From Saccharina japonica (Eukaryota > Sar > Phaeophyceae > Laminariales > Laminariaceae): DNA of 64,000 bases. The stretch spans positions 24,944 to 88,943 of the forward strand of contig MEHQ01003625.1 of assembly GCA_008828725.1 (NCBI GenBank), read 5' to 3'. Made by a program: the position numbers and the translations under genes. Below, one piece after another: positions 18,828 through 33,800 of this stretch. The first letter of the stretch is position 1. Every line of letters starts with the position of its first letter. The notes beneath the pieces were generated by a model. It had not been told where the DNA came from. It saw only the letters and a program-made list of their open reading frames with translations, and did no database searches.

Positions 18828-21800
18828 CTAGCTCCCGGAAGCAAAGCTCGACGACTCGACCTTCGCCCGCAGCAAAGCGATGCTCTCTTTCAGCTCCTGT
18901 ACGTGCAGTCGGGACGAGGCCGAGACGAAAAAGGTTGAAGGACGCGGTTCAGTGAACGGTACACAGTGATAGTGCGCTGTAAGATAGGTAACGGCCGAAA
19001 CACAAGAGTATAAAAAAAATAATTTACCATGCGCCGGCCCCGCCCCCGGCGCGATGGGAGGAGCAAAAAAAAATCACAGACGCGTGTCACGATAGGGGGG
19101 GGGGGGGGGGGGGGGGGCGTACTCATTTCTTGCTTGCCATAGTCATTTGACCATTGACCACGCATCCCTTTCGAGACAGAGCATTCACGATAGGGGGAGC
19201 ATTTTTCGGCCAAAAACGTTTTGTGACTGCCGGGGATTCCTAACCGAGGCGCTCTAGGCACCCAATCTCGTGTTCCTCGTGAGGTTATAACTAATCGATG
19301 TCTTGAACTACGTACAGTGGTATACATTATTTCGTGTCCCTCTTAAGTCAAAATCAACGAATCAACACTATGAACACCTCAAGTCATTAATTAATTAATT
19401 TCATCCACCCCTACCCCTCAATGTATCATCGGAACACCATTCTTTACTGTTTTACACTACGTATATCCGTTGTATACCTATATTCCCACCTGACTGCAAT
19501 TGAAATATTTTCAAAAAGTATGGAGCTCCTCACATTTTCTCAAAAGTCAGTGTTTGGACGCATGCTACTTAAGGTAGAGGTGTACGATACCATTTTTTTT
19601 TTCTGAGGGTGGTCACTTGAGGAGCTCTATTCTAATAGTAAGTTACCCAAAATATGATTTTGGAGGAAAAATAAAAGGGCTACCCGATGAACAATCCCAT
19701 GGCCCAAGTACAAAAAAAATGAAAATTGTTGCAACAAAAAAACGAAATTCCGACGATTTTGGGTTAGTAACCCCTTAAGAATTGGTCCCACGTATTTGGG
19801 GAAAAAATACTTGGAATTAGTGTGGGACAATGTTTTCAGTTCTAAATGGGTTAAGGAGCCCCCGTCATTCCGAAAACGCTTCAGCCAAAAAGCGAAACGT
19901 CTTATCGTAGCATGCGTCAGTGGACCTACTGCAGGTATGGAGCCCCTCAAGTGAGGAGCTCCGGAAAAAAATCAGGGTGCACCCTTATCCGTAGCATGGG
20001 TCACAACCCCTCCCCCCCCCCGGAAAACCTCTCTTTAGCTGGCATCAATCGCGCCGTCCGACAGCAAAAAGGGAATTACGCTTCACAGAGGAGCCGGCGC
20101 GACGAAACCGGAGAATGTCAGGAGGGTGGGGGGTGTACTCATGTTCATGCACGGCCGTAGTCGTACGACCATAGACCCCACCATCCCTGCAATGCCGGGA
20201 CGGAGCACGTCGGGTTTTCGCCGACCAGGCAGACATTGCTAGCACCGAGCGGGAAGCGCCGTGGGGTGTTGGGGCGAGTCGTGTGGAGGGTGAGCTTTAT
20301 CCTACTATTGCAAGAACCGCTTGTGAGGCGGGCTTTCTTGCATATGGGTGATAGATTCGACTGAAAGTATTTGTTTTCTGGTGTGAACACTTCCAGAGGT
20401 CGTTACTTACTTGCACATTGAAATCGTCTGGCGGAGCATCCCCAGACGGGCCAGGGAGGTGTCCACCCTCCGCTCCCAGATTTGCCGCTCCCTGCAAACC
20501 CGACCCTGACATCTCTTTCCGTGCCCTCGACAATGCCAACTCAGTTGGAACGCCCGGAGTGTCACTCCATGTCGCCGCCACCGCCGCCGCCGTGGGGCTA
20601 AGATATTTTTCCTATTTTTAGGGAGGAGCGCGGTCCGGAACGTGGATTAGTAAAAAAATTGGCGTGATCGTACAATTCGATCAAACGGTTGGGGGAAACC
20701 GACATCAGTACTGTTCAACTTCCCCACCTGATGCCGTTTTGTTGCGTGACGAGTCAACAAGGTGGGGCAAGGAGGACCAAGGTCCCGAACCTTACCGAAA
20801 ATACCCCCCATGTGGGCGTGGTCACCCAGTGTTTCAGGGGTGTGTTCCATAACCAACATGGTAGGCTCCAAGTTAAGCGAACCCCCGGTCTATAGCGACG
20901 GAACATCTCTACCCTCCGTACGCGCGTTCAAGTTTGCGTGCCTTCCCATTTACTTTGAGGTCAACAAAAGGCTCAACTTAAGTAACAATGGGCCATTTAT
21001 TGCTACTTTAGTTCGATCCAAGCGTCAACGCACGTAGCTGAAACGTAGCGTGAGTGTACAGTGTACAGTAGCTAAGCGGAGACAGAGGGGGGTAGGGGTG
21101 CGGGCCGGAAGACATTTCAGTACCCGTCCCGTCCCGTCCCCCGTCAAATAGAAATCAACTCGGGGCGAAAGGAGCGCAAACCCACAAGCGACCGCCCCCT
21201 TGCCTCTAGCATGGTGACACACCTGACGCGCGGTCTCTCTAGCAGCTAGCGCCCGTCTGATCTCCGCCGCCTCCTTTTCACGCTCGTCCAGGATGACCAT
21301 AACCTCCTTCGTTCTGGCCTCCGCAGTGGAAACCTCTACAGAGAGCGCCGCCCGCTCGCTTTCGGCGCTGCAAGCACCCCGGGCGCCCTGGTTCGAAGCA
21401 AACAGCGAAAGTTGGTAATTTCAGAGTACAATCACAACGAGACTCCCTGGGACGCACGTGCAGCTATCGTGAGCTACCCTACTGCCGTGAGTCTCCTCAA
21501 GTTTGTGAGGCTTATCATTATCGCGAGCCTCCTCGCGCTTTAACCGCAACGACAGCATAAATGCCGCCTCGAAGACGCACCTTCGTAGCCTCCTCCTCTG
21601 CTCTCCGCGCTAGCGTGTTCACTCTCTCCAGTAGCCGCGCGGATTCCGCACGCACGCGAAGTCTCTCGGCCTCGGCCTCCTCCAGTCGCACGTCACCTGC
21701 ATCGACCGCATCTCGGTACCGCCGCACTTCATCAAGGGTCTCCTGAAAACGGAACAGCGTCGAGATAGCGGGAGGAGAGGTTGTCTAGTGCAGCAAAGCG

Positions 21801-24800
21801 CGTGTCATAAGCGAGGTCACGAGCACCGAAAGCGCCTTGGTTCGCGCTTGCGCCTTTACCCGTGCTCAATCGTTATCATCCGGGCGGTGTCGAATTAAGC
21901 ATATGGATGCCGTCAGCGTTAACGCACAAAAAATCACACTTAGAAAACACCACTGGACCCAAAATGAATATGACAGATACGGAAGCCACCGGAAGGGGGG
22001 GGTGAAAAGGCTCTGTACCCGTACACCTGCCTAGCTGGGTAACGTGGTTATCAAAAGTGATTCAAACGTAGAGGCGCAGCTCACTCCTATGTGCGTTCCT
22101 ATCTGCCACGCTGTGTTTCAGCCCAAGAAGCTTCTCGTTCGATCGCAGCGATAAAGTTCTACCACGCCGACCGTCCCCACGCACGCATCAGCCTCGGAAG
22201 GAACATAATAAACAATGACAGCAACAACGGCAAAACAAAACAGCGACAATCTAAACACAACAGTGAAACTACAGCAGTACCATTAAAGCACCCCGCCAAT
22301 GAAAATCGCACAAATTAACCTGCCCCTGTCGCCACGGCGCTGCCTCCGTCGAGGCATGTTTACCCTTTTACTACTGCCAAAAAAAAACTAAAATCCTACA
22401 CTAATTATAACATGTCTGTCCCCAAACAAAAGGGGTTGCGGTGCTGAACGGGTAAAGCTACGTCAATCTCTCGCAAGGCACTCGCATATTTTTTGTCCGT
22501 CTGGTGCATTATTGCTGCCTTGATTCTTGCCTACCCAAACACACACTCGTGTAATTACTCNTTCGGACAATCTGAAAAAAGAATGTGCGCAACACCACAA
22601 GCACCAAATACGCGGCTACAATCATTGATGGTGCGCTGCGCACTCAATTAAGTATACGCAGTAAAAAAAGAGAATTGATACCCGTCAAATGGATGATCCA
22701 TATCCACCTGTTAGCAGTAAACCCGGGGAAGTATCCATGGTGTCCCCTGATGATCAGAGAGACTCGTGTGTTGCGTTTTATCCGCCTGACCCCTCCACCT
22801 TTAGTCCTGGCACGGCTGGCTTTCTCCTAATTCCCCCGAAAAAGAACACGCGAACAAAACGCAATTTTGTTGGCGCGCAACGCCATCATCTTCAACAACA
22901 TGGCGGGTGGCTTAAGGGTACCCGCGATATAAAAGTTCGTCGAACGATTGTGTATAACTTCTTTTTTTCGTCATACTACGACTGGTAGACGACTGGCTCT
23001 CCTTATTTTCCACAAAGAAAACAAGCGAAAAAACGAAATTTGTTGGAGCGCAACGTCATCTTCAACATGGCGGGCGGCATAAAGGTACCCACGATGTTAT
23101 TTATACTTCGTCTTTCGATGATAATACGTGTTTTTTCGTCTTTTCGTCGTACGAGTGAGTGTAGTTAGAAGAGGAAATGAGGAAACTAGACGATTGTGAC
23201 ATGGAGAAGTTTGGTGCACACTAGATAGTAGCGAGAAAACGATAACTATCCTAGGAGATAGATGGTGGCAACAGGCGACGAAACAGGAAGCGGATAAGGT
23301 TAGCAAAAAGTTTCTACCTGGTATGTTATATATGGAAACAACGTAATGAGCGCCCAACTGATGGGGGTGTATCTCTATGAGGAGTAGGGACGGTGCTCCG
23401 TCTCGAAAGGCATGCGTGATCAACGGTCAAATTACCAAAGCAAGCAATGAATGAGTACGCCCCCCCACCCCCCAGGTGGATGAGGGGGAGGCGGGTAAGG
23501 GGGTCAATATAGCCGGTAAACGACGTTATTAATCAAACACGAAACGATCGCAACCATTTTTCGATTCCGATGTCGAGTGAATCGCACGTTTTCATCGAAT
23601 GAATCGGCTGCGATTAACAGCTCTAGCAATGGGAGGAGGGAGATCGGTGCTCCCATATTTCAGTGCGTGCTATCCGGTCCACTTGCGCAAGAAAACGCCG
23701 GGAAGGCACAACGCATCCAGGTGGCGCGCTTATGACGTGAAAAATTTGTGGATACCCTCTTCTTGTGCCGAGACAGCCTCCCCCTTTTTCAACGTGGGGG
23801 GGGAGGAAAGTTGTGCTCAAGCCAGGGTCACGTGGTTTTGGTTGACACGGACCACCGCTGGGAAGTTGTCGAGCATCGGTCGAGCGGAACGGTGGGAGGC
23901 ACGCAATGCTTAATCAAACTTTTTGCAAGAAAAAAACAAACCACCGTGGATAGACGCGGAGTTCCTCTGGTCGCCGCTAGGAAAAGGGCGAAAATAGTAT
24001 GAAAAACCCCGCGAATATATTTATTTCTTGTGTACATTGTTTTGTCGGGATGATCGTGTGCGAGGGTCTCAACATCGAGGCCCCCGCAAGCGCGTTGAAT
24101 CGGTACCTACTATGACCCCAACGCGAGGCTCGGGGTCGGTCCGCGATTTTTTTGTTGATAAGGCCCCCTGACTCAGAGAAAAAAAATGGTGCCCCGTCAC
24201 AAGAGCTTCCGGGTCGGAGGCAGGTATCCCCCCGCGGGTCTAGAACCAAAACGGATGAGCTCGCGCAAAACTTCGGCACCACCGCTCGAAGCGGGATACA
24301 TTCGTGGTCCCTCTATAGTGCCGGTTGCCCACTATAGTGCCTGTGGAATCGCTTGGCACTGATGGGGTTCACCGGTGTGGCAGTGTGCGGAGTAGTGCCG
24401 GTTGCCGCTTTAGTGCCGGTATTGTTGGCTGGCCCATACCGGCATTGTAGAGGGGTCCTTACCACTACTGTAGGTTGGCGACAACGGGGAAAAGGCATGG
24501 ATTTCTACATCCACCCGGTCCCAAAAACATAGCACGCACCTCGTCATCCGCCGGTTTCGTCGAACGGCCGCCGCCACCACCACCCTTCCCGCCCCTGCAA
24601 ATGCCCATGTTGGCTACCGCGGGCGCCAACGTCCGCTTGCGCCCCTTGATCTTCACACGAGTAGACGGGCCAAGTCGAGCTTTCATTGTTGCGGAGGCGG
24701 CAGAGGCTTCTGCCAAAGACTTCATTGACATGGCGAGCGCTGCACGGTTGGGCAAGGGAGCGCGGGGGTTGTGGGGCGGCGGGGGGGGCGTACTAATGTC

Positions 24801-27800
24801 ATGCATGGACGTAGTCGTATGGTCATAGAGGGAAGGGGGAGAAAAACAGAGAGACATTCAGAGAAAACGACAGAGACAGAGACAGAAATACGGTCAGAGA
24901 GAAAGAGAGACGGAGAACAACAGCGAGAGAGAACCTCAGGGAGAGAGCAGAGCCAAAGACAGACAGATGTAGAGAAAAGGGTACACGAAGAGACAGCGAA
25001 ATTGAAACAGAGCGAGAGAGGGAGCATTCGCCGTTGGATAGCCAACGGCGCATCTTCGGTCGAAACTCAAACGGTCGCAACCCCTGGGTATCCCATCACG
25101 GTACTTGGTACTGCAGGTAGCCGAGTGAACCGTCACATACAGCCATTGAGAGAGAAGACGGGGGTACATATTGCTCACGAATGAACCAGGAAGATCTTTA
25201 TGTGTTCGAGGAACAGGGTGTCGCTTCTGACAGATAACAAAGAGTGGCGCCCACGAAAAAAATTAACCGCGTGCGTCGCCCCGTTTTTTCAAGCGACCGA
25301 GGCCTGAGTGAGTTGCGCAGGAGATACTGCCGCCGCCGTAGGTACTGCTCCCGTCACAAACGCCGGCCAAAGCAAGAAAAGTCTCGTTCAACTCCGCCAG
25401 TCGACAGGGCGTCTACCAAGTACACCTGTTCAGCCGCTATTGACACGAAAATTCCATTTGGTGGACATGGTTGCGCCGTAGGCATCCGAAACAACCTGCT
25501 CACCCACCTGCCGTCCCCCCCCCCNNNNNNNNNNNNNNNNNNNNNNNNNNNNNNNNNNNNCCCCCCCCCCCCCCCCCCCCCCCCCCCTCCCCACTCCCCC
25601 GCTCCCCACCCACAAGGCGAGCTCTGACTACACGCGCAATCTCAGCGTGGGATCACGAACCTTCCTCTTGCTCGAGCGCGAGCAGCTTGGTATTCTCCAG
25701 TGCGGCCTCAACAGCGAGGGCTTCCTTGGACAGGGCGGCGGACGCCTCCTCCGCCTGACGGAACAAACGAAAACCAAGAGAAGCCGAGGTGGAGAGTGAA
25801 CGAACAAACGACCACCAGCGTGCCGTTCGACAAAGTAAAGTACAGGTGGGGCATTCTTTACCACTAACAAGCGGGGGCGAGGGGCATGTACTCATGTCGT
25901 GCACGGCCGTAGTCGTATGACCATAGAGGCATGGGGGGGGGGCGCTGGCTGGTGCCACCGATGCTTCGGGCGGGACGCACGAGAGAAAAACGCAATGTGT
26001 AGCACGGCGTGGATGTGGCAAGCATGGAGGCGGCCGGGCGGGGGGGGGGGGCCGTGCGCCAGCCCGCCAATGTTACATGGTGAGGCGTTCTTGGGGGGCT
26101 TGTGCCGCCTCACAACGCGCACGTACACTGCGTTTCGTGCACCGGCAGTACGGAAGGTCGGGGTGTCAGCAACAACAAATATTACACGGGAAAGTTGATC
26201 GAGGCACGTGGTGCCGAGCAGTGGTACCGCCGGCTTCTGCGCGCCTATGCCGTCTACGATTAAAACGGGTCGCGAGCGGCTCTGAACGCCCGTACCTGCA
26301 TCAGCTCCTCCTGTAGGTCTCGATCTCGGTTGCGCCTGCGCTGTTCCTCGAGCTCGCGCATTCTGGACGAAGGTCGACGCGAGGCAGCAGCAGCAGTTCC
26401 GACAAATCATGAGGTACAAAACGTTCAGGGATGAACGCCGAGCGCCTGTGAGATGGAAAAACGATATATCGCAGCTCGTCCATGCACTGGTATCGGGGGG
26501 ATAAAGAAGGCATCCCCTTCACGATAAGGAAGACACCCGTACAACCGAGAGTGTGCCTCACCCCCCACCCCCCATCCCCTACCCCGGCCCCCCCTTTCCC
26601 TCCCGCCTGCGTGTTTTTATCCACTGCAGCCGCTCTTTTAAATGAAAACTACCTGTTCCAGCAGTAAACCGGTGATGCCTACGTAAGAAGAGGCGGGGAT
26701 GGCGGTGAACGAACATCACCACATTGCAGGAAACGTGCCTAATTTTTCTTGCTTCAAAAATCGAAACTCGCACCTTATCCCTTGCGCCTGTCTCCGTAGC
26801 CAGCCGCTTACCCACCACCTCCACGCCGCTCCCAGGGACTCCCGCTCCCGACGTCGCCTTGCTGCCCCAGCCTTCGCTCTTGCCGCTGCCGCTGCCGCCG
26901 ACGTCGAGGGGCCAGCCGATAGTCTCTCCATCGCAAAGCCAAGGAGGGCCTCGCGTCGGCTACGAAAAGCGTTGCAAAGGGCGCGGCATGCCGCTCGTTG
27001 GCGCCTCGACGTCGCGCATGCCTTGTGCGATATTTTTTGCGGGTGCGTGCATGCGTGGGGAGGAACGAACAAGGCAGCCGAAAGGGAAGAGCAGCTGCTG
27101 AGTACGGGGTCGTGAGGGGCGTGTGCAGTACCCGCATGATACGGCATGAAAGTCACTGGGGTACCGGATACAGCGCTATGGCAACTATTTCATTGGGGAA
27201 AAAACAATCGGTGCACGCGCTTCGCTTAACGTTAAACCACCCTCCCCTGCCTGCATGACATAAGTACACCCCCCCCCCACCCCCCCCCCCCCACCCCCCC
27301 CGCCCCCCCCCCCCCCCCCCCCCACCCCCCCCGCCCCCCCCCCCCCCCCCCCCCACCCCCCCCGCCCCCCCCCCCCCCCCCCCCCACCCCCCCCGCCCCC
27401 CCCCCCCCCCCCCCCCACCCCCCCCGCCCCCCCCCCCCCCCCCCCCCACCCCCCCCGCCCCCCCCCCCCCCCCCCCCCACCCCCCCCGCCCCCCCCCCAC
27501 CCCCCCCCCGCCTCATCGCACCTGCCGCAGTGCCACAAACGACCGCCTCAACATATGCGCTCTATCGGCTCTCCTCTGCCGCGCCTCCGCCGCCACCAAG
27601 TGCCTCCACGCTCGTAGAGACCTCACTAAACACCGTCGCGTGTACCCATATTCAGTCGATGCGCAGAGGGCCCTGGAACGTCGCTGCGTTGCCGCGAACG
27701 CGCGCCACGCCGACAGCGCCGACCGCGCCGCCCGTGCGCTAAAACCACCGAAGATGCCATCGCCACCCCGAGGGTCAAAAATGAGCAATTGGTTCTTCGT

Positions 27801-30800
27801 CTGGGCGGTGCCAAAACGCAGCGCTCGCAGCCCTTTCGACAGGGCAACCCGCCTTCGATGTGCACTCGCGAACGACACTGCCGAGGACACACGCGACAGA
27901 CGCGACCCATCCGCGCCCTGCCCTCCGTACGCCTGTCGCCGCCATTGCGGGCCCGCAGTTAGCGCCCGTTCTTCTGGTCGGCCTTCCCCGCCCCCCCGGA
28001 ATGCTCCCTCCGCCTCCCACGGAAGAAACCCGCGCTGCGTATTGCTGGCGTCTTGTATCGCCGCCCCCGCTCTGTAGAAACGTCGTGGCCATGAACCCGA
28101 TGAAAATTCCGCATAGGACGCCAGACTGTCGAGACCGCGACGCAAGCGGCGCAGGCGGCGCCAACGGCGGGCGCGCGAGAGAGATGCCCACGCGCGGAAG
28201 TTTCCCGCGAGAGTGGCGACGCCGCGTCGGCTCTGGAAACCCCGGACAGCGGCTGCCGAAGAGGCGGCGGAGGCTAGGGCCGCGAGGTGCCAGGTCTCGA
28301 ACAGACCCGATAGACGGTGACTGTCGGCCACGCGGCAGCCTTCGGAGTACTCCTGCGGAATCGAGTACAGTACGCGACACGTGCAAATGATTAGGGAGTT
28401 AATAATTGCAGGCTGGTATTTTTTTAATTACAGCTAAGCATTTGTGCTCAGCAAGGAGCGGCATGCTAAATCCAATACAAAAGTTTTGAAGAGCCTATGC
28501 TCAATGTTGGCATCCCAATAAGCCGCGAGTCTTAGCCAAAATAGAACTTTTCTTAACGCTGTCGCGTACTGTAACATCGTTTTTAAGCTGAGTGGTCAGG
28601 ATGGGGAGACAAGTGGGTGCCGGGCGGTGTGCGTGAGCGGACTCGGCTCTGTCACCCCGTTTTTGATAGGAAGGAACGCCGGGGGTCACGCGGAGAAGGC
28701 GAGAGAGGTGTTCCAATCCGTTATTATTTCGGCCCTTCCAGGCGGCTAGGCCTGTCCGGCGACAGAGTTGCTTCGTTGGGCACGCACCATCGAGGATTGC
28801 GCTATCCATCAGGTAATATGCCACCGCCGCCTTTGTATGTGTGGCGTATATTGCTAGCTATTAATAGTACTTAGCTGAGTCAACCACGACTCGATCTCAG
28901 TTGGTTTGCATGCTGTGGTTGCAGCATCTAGCGCTACCGGTAGCGCCGGTACTGCACTGGCAGGGCGCATGACATGGCCAGTTTTATCCGGTTTACCTGA
29001 GAGAAGTGAAGTGGAGACACCAAGAAATCGTGCTTCAACGAGTATCTGGCCCTACTATATTCGATTGTAGCGGAGGCACCAACGACACACACGTAGATAC
29101 ATACACACAAGTAAAAGACAGATGAAACAAAGGCAACACACGGATTCCACACAAACTCCAACTCCATGCAACCGCGCCTCTGCCACCGGCAAAAGAAAAA
29201 AGCTTCACGCCGCGCAACAAGGAAAACACAATATCTTCAAAAATCGTACAGTATTCGCGAAGCACAGCCCAGCATATTCCTTCAACTCTGTGCCCCGCTT
29301 GGGGCTCCTAGCGCCGGAAACGGCCAGCGAGAGCACTGGTGCAGGGCAGACGGGTGCTACGATAGTGGTTCCCAGTGACACTTTTTGGGAAAACATTTCT
29401 GACTGATGGGGGCATTCTCAACTGACTACACTACCCAACATCGTTTGTTTTTACAATATTTTTCGATATAATCTAGACCATGGGATTGCTGCAGTAACAT
29501 TCGTCGTCGCATTAAATTCGCTCTAGGCCGTCGAGGATGCAACTGTCCTTAACTTGCTCTTTGTGTACCTTCCAACAGGCTTTCTCCCCCTCCGGGGATG
29601 CTCTTCGTGCGTCCCCTAATTTTGGATCGAGATTACTCACCGGGTTAAGCTAACCGTTTTTTTTCGTAAAGCCGTATTTGGGTGACATCTAGAGCCCCTT
29701 AGGCGAGGAGCCTTCGAGGAAATTACAGGCGCACCCATAAATACCTTAGCCTGTGTCGGGGGCACGCGTCATCGACACAACCCTCCTATGCCCTCCCCTC
29801 TGTTGCATACGACGTATAATTATCCTGCCTCCTACTTCCAGGCACAGCGTGTATCACAGCACGCACCTGCGACGTTAAAGTGGACTTCGCGCGGAGCACC
29901 CTCCATCCCCGGAAGCAACGGCGGAGCACCAGCGCCTCGCGTCTTTGATCGAGGTCGCGGCGCCGACGCCCTTCCTTAACGAGGTCACGCCATGCCCCCA
30001 TGACGCGGAGACATGTGCGACGGCGTCGCTCCACCCGGAACCTGCTGGACAGTCACACACCGCCCCGTTCCCCCCGTTAACGCGCCGTCTGAAATTAAAG
30101 GGACGATACAAGATAAAGCTGCCCGCGCGCGTGTGTGCGGGTTCTGCATATCTGCCCCTCGTGGTTTCAAAAGCACTACATACAATTCAAGCGTCCTCAT
30201 GAGACGAAATCCTATTGCCACATGTACTACAGTATAAATTCGGTTATGAAGCGTCTGCAAAAAGGCGACGTCCCGAAGTTTCACGGGATTAACTTGCGCC
30301 TCCTCCCTCTCCTCTTTCCATCCCCTCCTACCCTCCCCCTCTGCATAGTATGCATCCGCTCGTGTGAACCATGTATCATTTACCTTCTCTCCAGAGCGGC
30401 GAACAGCCTCCATCGAGCGAGGCAAAGCCTGGCCGCCTCTTCGGCCCGCCGCCGCCGCGCACCACGTTCCCGGCGCTCCAACGTCGCTCCAATCGCCCAC
30501 ACGGTCAACACCTCTCTCATAAGCGCTAGCCGCTCCGCCTCCTCCCTAGCGTTCCTAACTGCGGCGAGCCGGCGCATACCCTTGCTCCGGCGACATGCCT
30601 CGGCGAAAGCCTGGAAAGCCCAAGACATCGTTGCCATGAGTAGTGGGGATGCAAAGCGAGACCCGCCCGGGGTGCTTTCTTCCCCATCGATAGGACCACC
30701 TGAGTGCGTGGCTGTATTGCTCGCCACCAGGCTTAACGCATCAAGCGCAGGACCGCCGCCGCCGCGGCGGAGATGAAAAGCGTCTGCGAGGTCTTCCTGC

Positions 30801-33800
30801 TGCGTTCGGAGCTCGATAGCGACAGCTACATCGTCCCGCCGTCGTGCCGCTTCAAGCGCATGCTCGAGGGCCACAATCTCTTCCTCCGCCACCCTGATCA
30901 TTGAAGGGTGGGACGTCAACTCGGTCGTAAGCCTAGGTTGCTGTTGTTCTTCACAATGTGGGACAGCTTGGTGGGGACGAGGAACAGAGCGAACAAGGAG
31001 AACGAGATACCCCCCAACTAGGTTGCACGTGACTGGCACGCTTGTGTTGACGTAGCAAGTCAACGAATGTTGGGAGTGCTAGCTGAGCCCAAAACGCGAG
31101 AAACAAAATCAAGACAGGAACCTGGGTAGGTTACGGGGGAGGGGGGGGTCTTACTAATCCCCTGTTTTAACTGGAGTCTCTGAAACGGACTTCGTTTTTT
31201 AGTCTGTTTGTTCGATCGAATCGCTCACCAGGCTTGGCTCACGCATTTAATTAAGTTTAACTTACCAGTATGCGAATACTCTCTAACGTCGACCGGGGCC
31301 AAAGAAAAGTTGGGCGACAGAAGACATGCATGCGCAAGACAACAAAAAATCGTGTCTTCGTCGGCAAACTGCTAGTTTGTCCTTAAAAACAGCAGCTTGG
31401 GGCGCAACAACTTCGGTAGATTCAGTAGCGGTGTCATAGTGCCACAAAACAACTAAACCCGTCAATCACGCATTAGCCTATGGTAAGCACAACACCCAAT
31501 GCCGTGCGGGGCGAAGAGAGCACCGCCGCCTATCAACATTCAGAGCACATTATTCCACGTAGAAATTGAGCAACAACCCCGCCCGCAACAGGCACCACCA
31601 GTCCCTGCTCGATTTTTGCCACCGCTTCGACGTGACACGGGTGGCACGGACCAGCGCTCGGAGGGCAATCGCTTCAACCAAAAACAAAATCGAGCTTCAC
31701 CTATTGGCATCTACGGTGGCCTCCAATGCTCGCCGCGCGTCGATCTCTGCCCACTCCGCCCTCCGCTTCCGCTCCTCAGTGGAACCCAACTTCTCCCTGT
31801 CGGTTGTCGGCATGTAACGCGCTTTTCGGTGTCACATTAGAAGAGAGCTTTTCAGCAAAATGGACGAGTAATTGCGACGGCACAATTACATTCTTGGGCT
31901 GCAGTGGGTGCCATTGCTGCCTGCACTCGAAAATTATCGAAGGAGTCACTGGCCTGTGTCTTCCACAAGGCATTGCTGAACACGCATGTCCTGCGTACAT
32001 ACGCAGCTTGCGAAGTAGGTAGGCTGTGTTCAACCTCACAGCTAGCTACAAAGGTGGCCAGGATTCCCCCCCCCCTTGAATAGTGTGGGCGTAAAAAAAA
32101 CATTGTGGAGACATTGAACCATGTAGCGCACCATTAGGTGCACCGAATGACACCTTGTGTGGGTTGCTACATTGTTAAATGTCTCCACACGGATTTTTGT
32201 TTTACGCTCACATTGTGCAAGGGGGGGGGTCCCTTCCATCTGTGTAGTGGTCCTAACACCAAACTATCAGGCGTGAAACGACAAAACGCCTTCCTCTCTG
32301 CAAGAGCCACACCATGCCGTAGCCCCCTTCAACACCGAACTACCTGAGCTCTTCCAGCGAATCCTGCCACGATACTGCCGCCCGAACTGCCTCCCCATGG
32401 ATTCGTCTTTCCGCCCTCAAGCGCCGTAGCGCCGTGTGCAGGCAGAGCAGCCTCTCCCGCGCAGCCGCGGCATTGTCGCAACCGTTTCGAACCGTCGCTG
32501 AAAGCGTCTCGGCCAGCTGTGAGTTAGACAGGCGGACTTGTTCTTCATCGCGACACGCCGCAGCCGCTTCGCCCCGCAGTGTGGATGCTTGCCGGCGCAA
32601 TGTCCTCAAGTCGAATCCGGGTGGTGGTGCCCGCCAGGGGGCCTCAAGCGGCGCCGCGGGGGGTGGCGGCGGTAACGCCTCCTGCATTGGTGTGTTCATA
32701 TAAACCGCGAGACGAGTACAGCGGGAAATATGCGGGTGGGTGGGCAGAGCCGGTTGAAAAAACAATCGCTCTTAGCCTTCGTGTTTTACATCTTCGGCGA
32801 TTTCTTGCGACGAAGAGACACGCCTTAGACCTATCGGGGCACCTCTTGTTGGAATCAGCCGTACGCCGTACGTCGTGAGGTGGCGTGGGGGTGGGGGTGG
32901 GGGTGGGCGAGGGAAAAGAGAGTGATATCGGCGGGGTTAGGGAATGTTACTCCAAAATGGTTGGTTGGTCTGGACAGAGGGTGCGGAGAGTCTTAATAAA
33001 GAGCCCAGCCTTTGTGGGACGGCACCGCGGTCTCCTCCACTGGCCGCGATGTCCCGCATGCGCATCGTTTTGACGATCCAGCAAGGGCATCATCCACAGA
33101 GGGCGTCGGGCCACATCTGCTACCTGCGCTTGCACGCATGCAATTGACGTCTGCTCCGCTTCAAAGTTAAATATTATGCCTGTAAGGGTGATAACGTTTG
33201 CTCGGAGCATTTCAGGTGAGCTTCGAATATTAAATTAAAATTGAACATGTTTTCATCCATGTACGGTATAAGAATACCTGACTCAACACCACCTCAAGCT
33301 TTTACGGAGCAGTACAGCAGTAGAGCATGCGCACGACTCACATCCGCCAGATTAATGGGTTCGAATGGCTTAAGCACGTCGCGGCCGAGTCCTTCAATCC
33401 CGATATCTGCGGCAAGCACGTCCGCCAGCGCCGCATTGTCTCCCGCAGTCTGCTCCTCTGCCGCCGCCGAAGCCCGCTGCCCGGGGAAGAAATCTTTCGC
33501 TCCCCTGACGGGCGAACGCCTGCCCGGCGACGTCGTGGGCGATGGCACCTACACACGGCCAAACGCGGATATTGGAATTGAAATGGTATTTTTCACAAGC
33601 CTTCAGGGAAAACCCGTGACGAGTGGACTGCGTAACCTGGCTATTCCTCCTATTAGTAGTTTAAAAAACCCCCCAAAGAATCGGCGGCCAAGGTCGATGA
33701 ACTCAGTAAAGCGAGACCCCTCAGATCTTCATAACGGTACCCCTCACCCCTCAACCCTCCCAAACGTCCAGATACGTTAACCAGTTATAACGCGACCCGG

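Noticed and set aside
18269-18955. 228-codon plus-strand frame
   Set aside because: It overlaps the last exon of the Sfi1-like gene on the other strand, which has a good acceptor, correct phase and coiled-coil sequence; the plus frame has no such features.
23599-24282. Several overlapping 65-104 codon frames
   Set aside because: They lie in an intron of the Sfi1-like gene and show no conserved features or compatible splice phases.
27153-27538. Gly-rich frames on the minus strand
   Set aside because: They only translate the poly(C) minisatellite.
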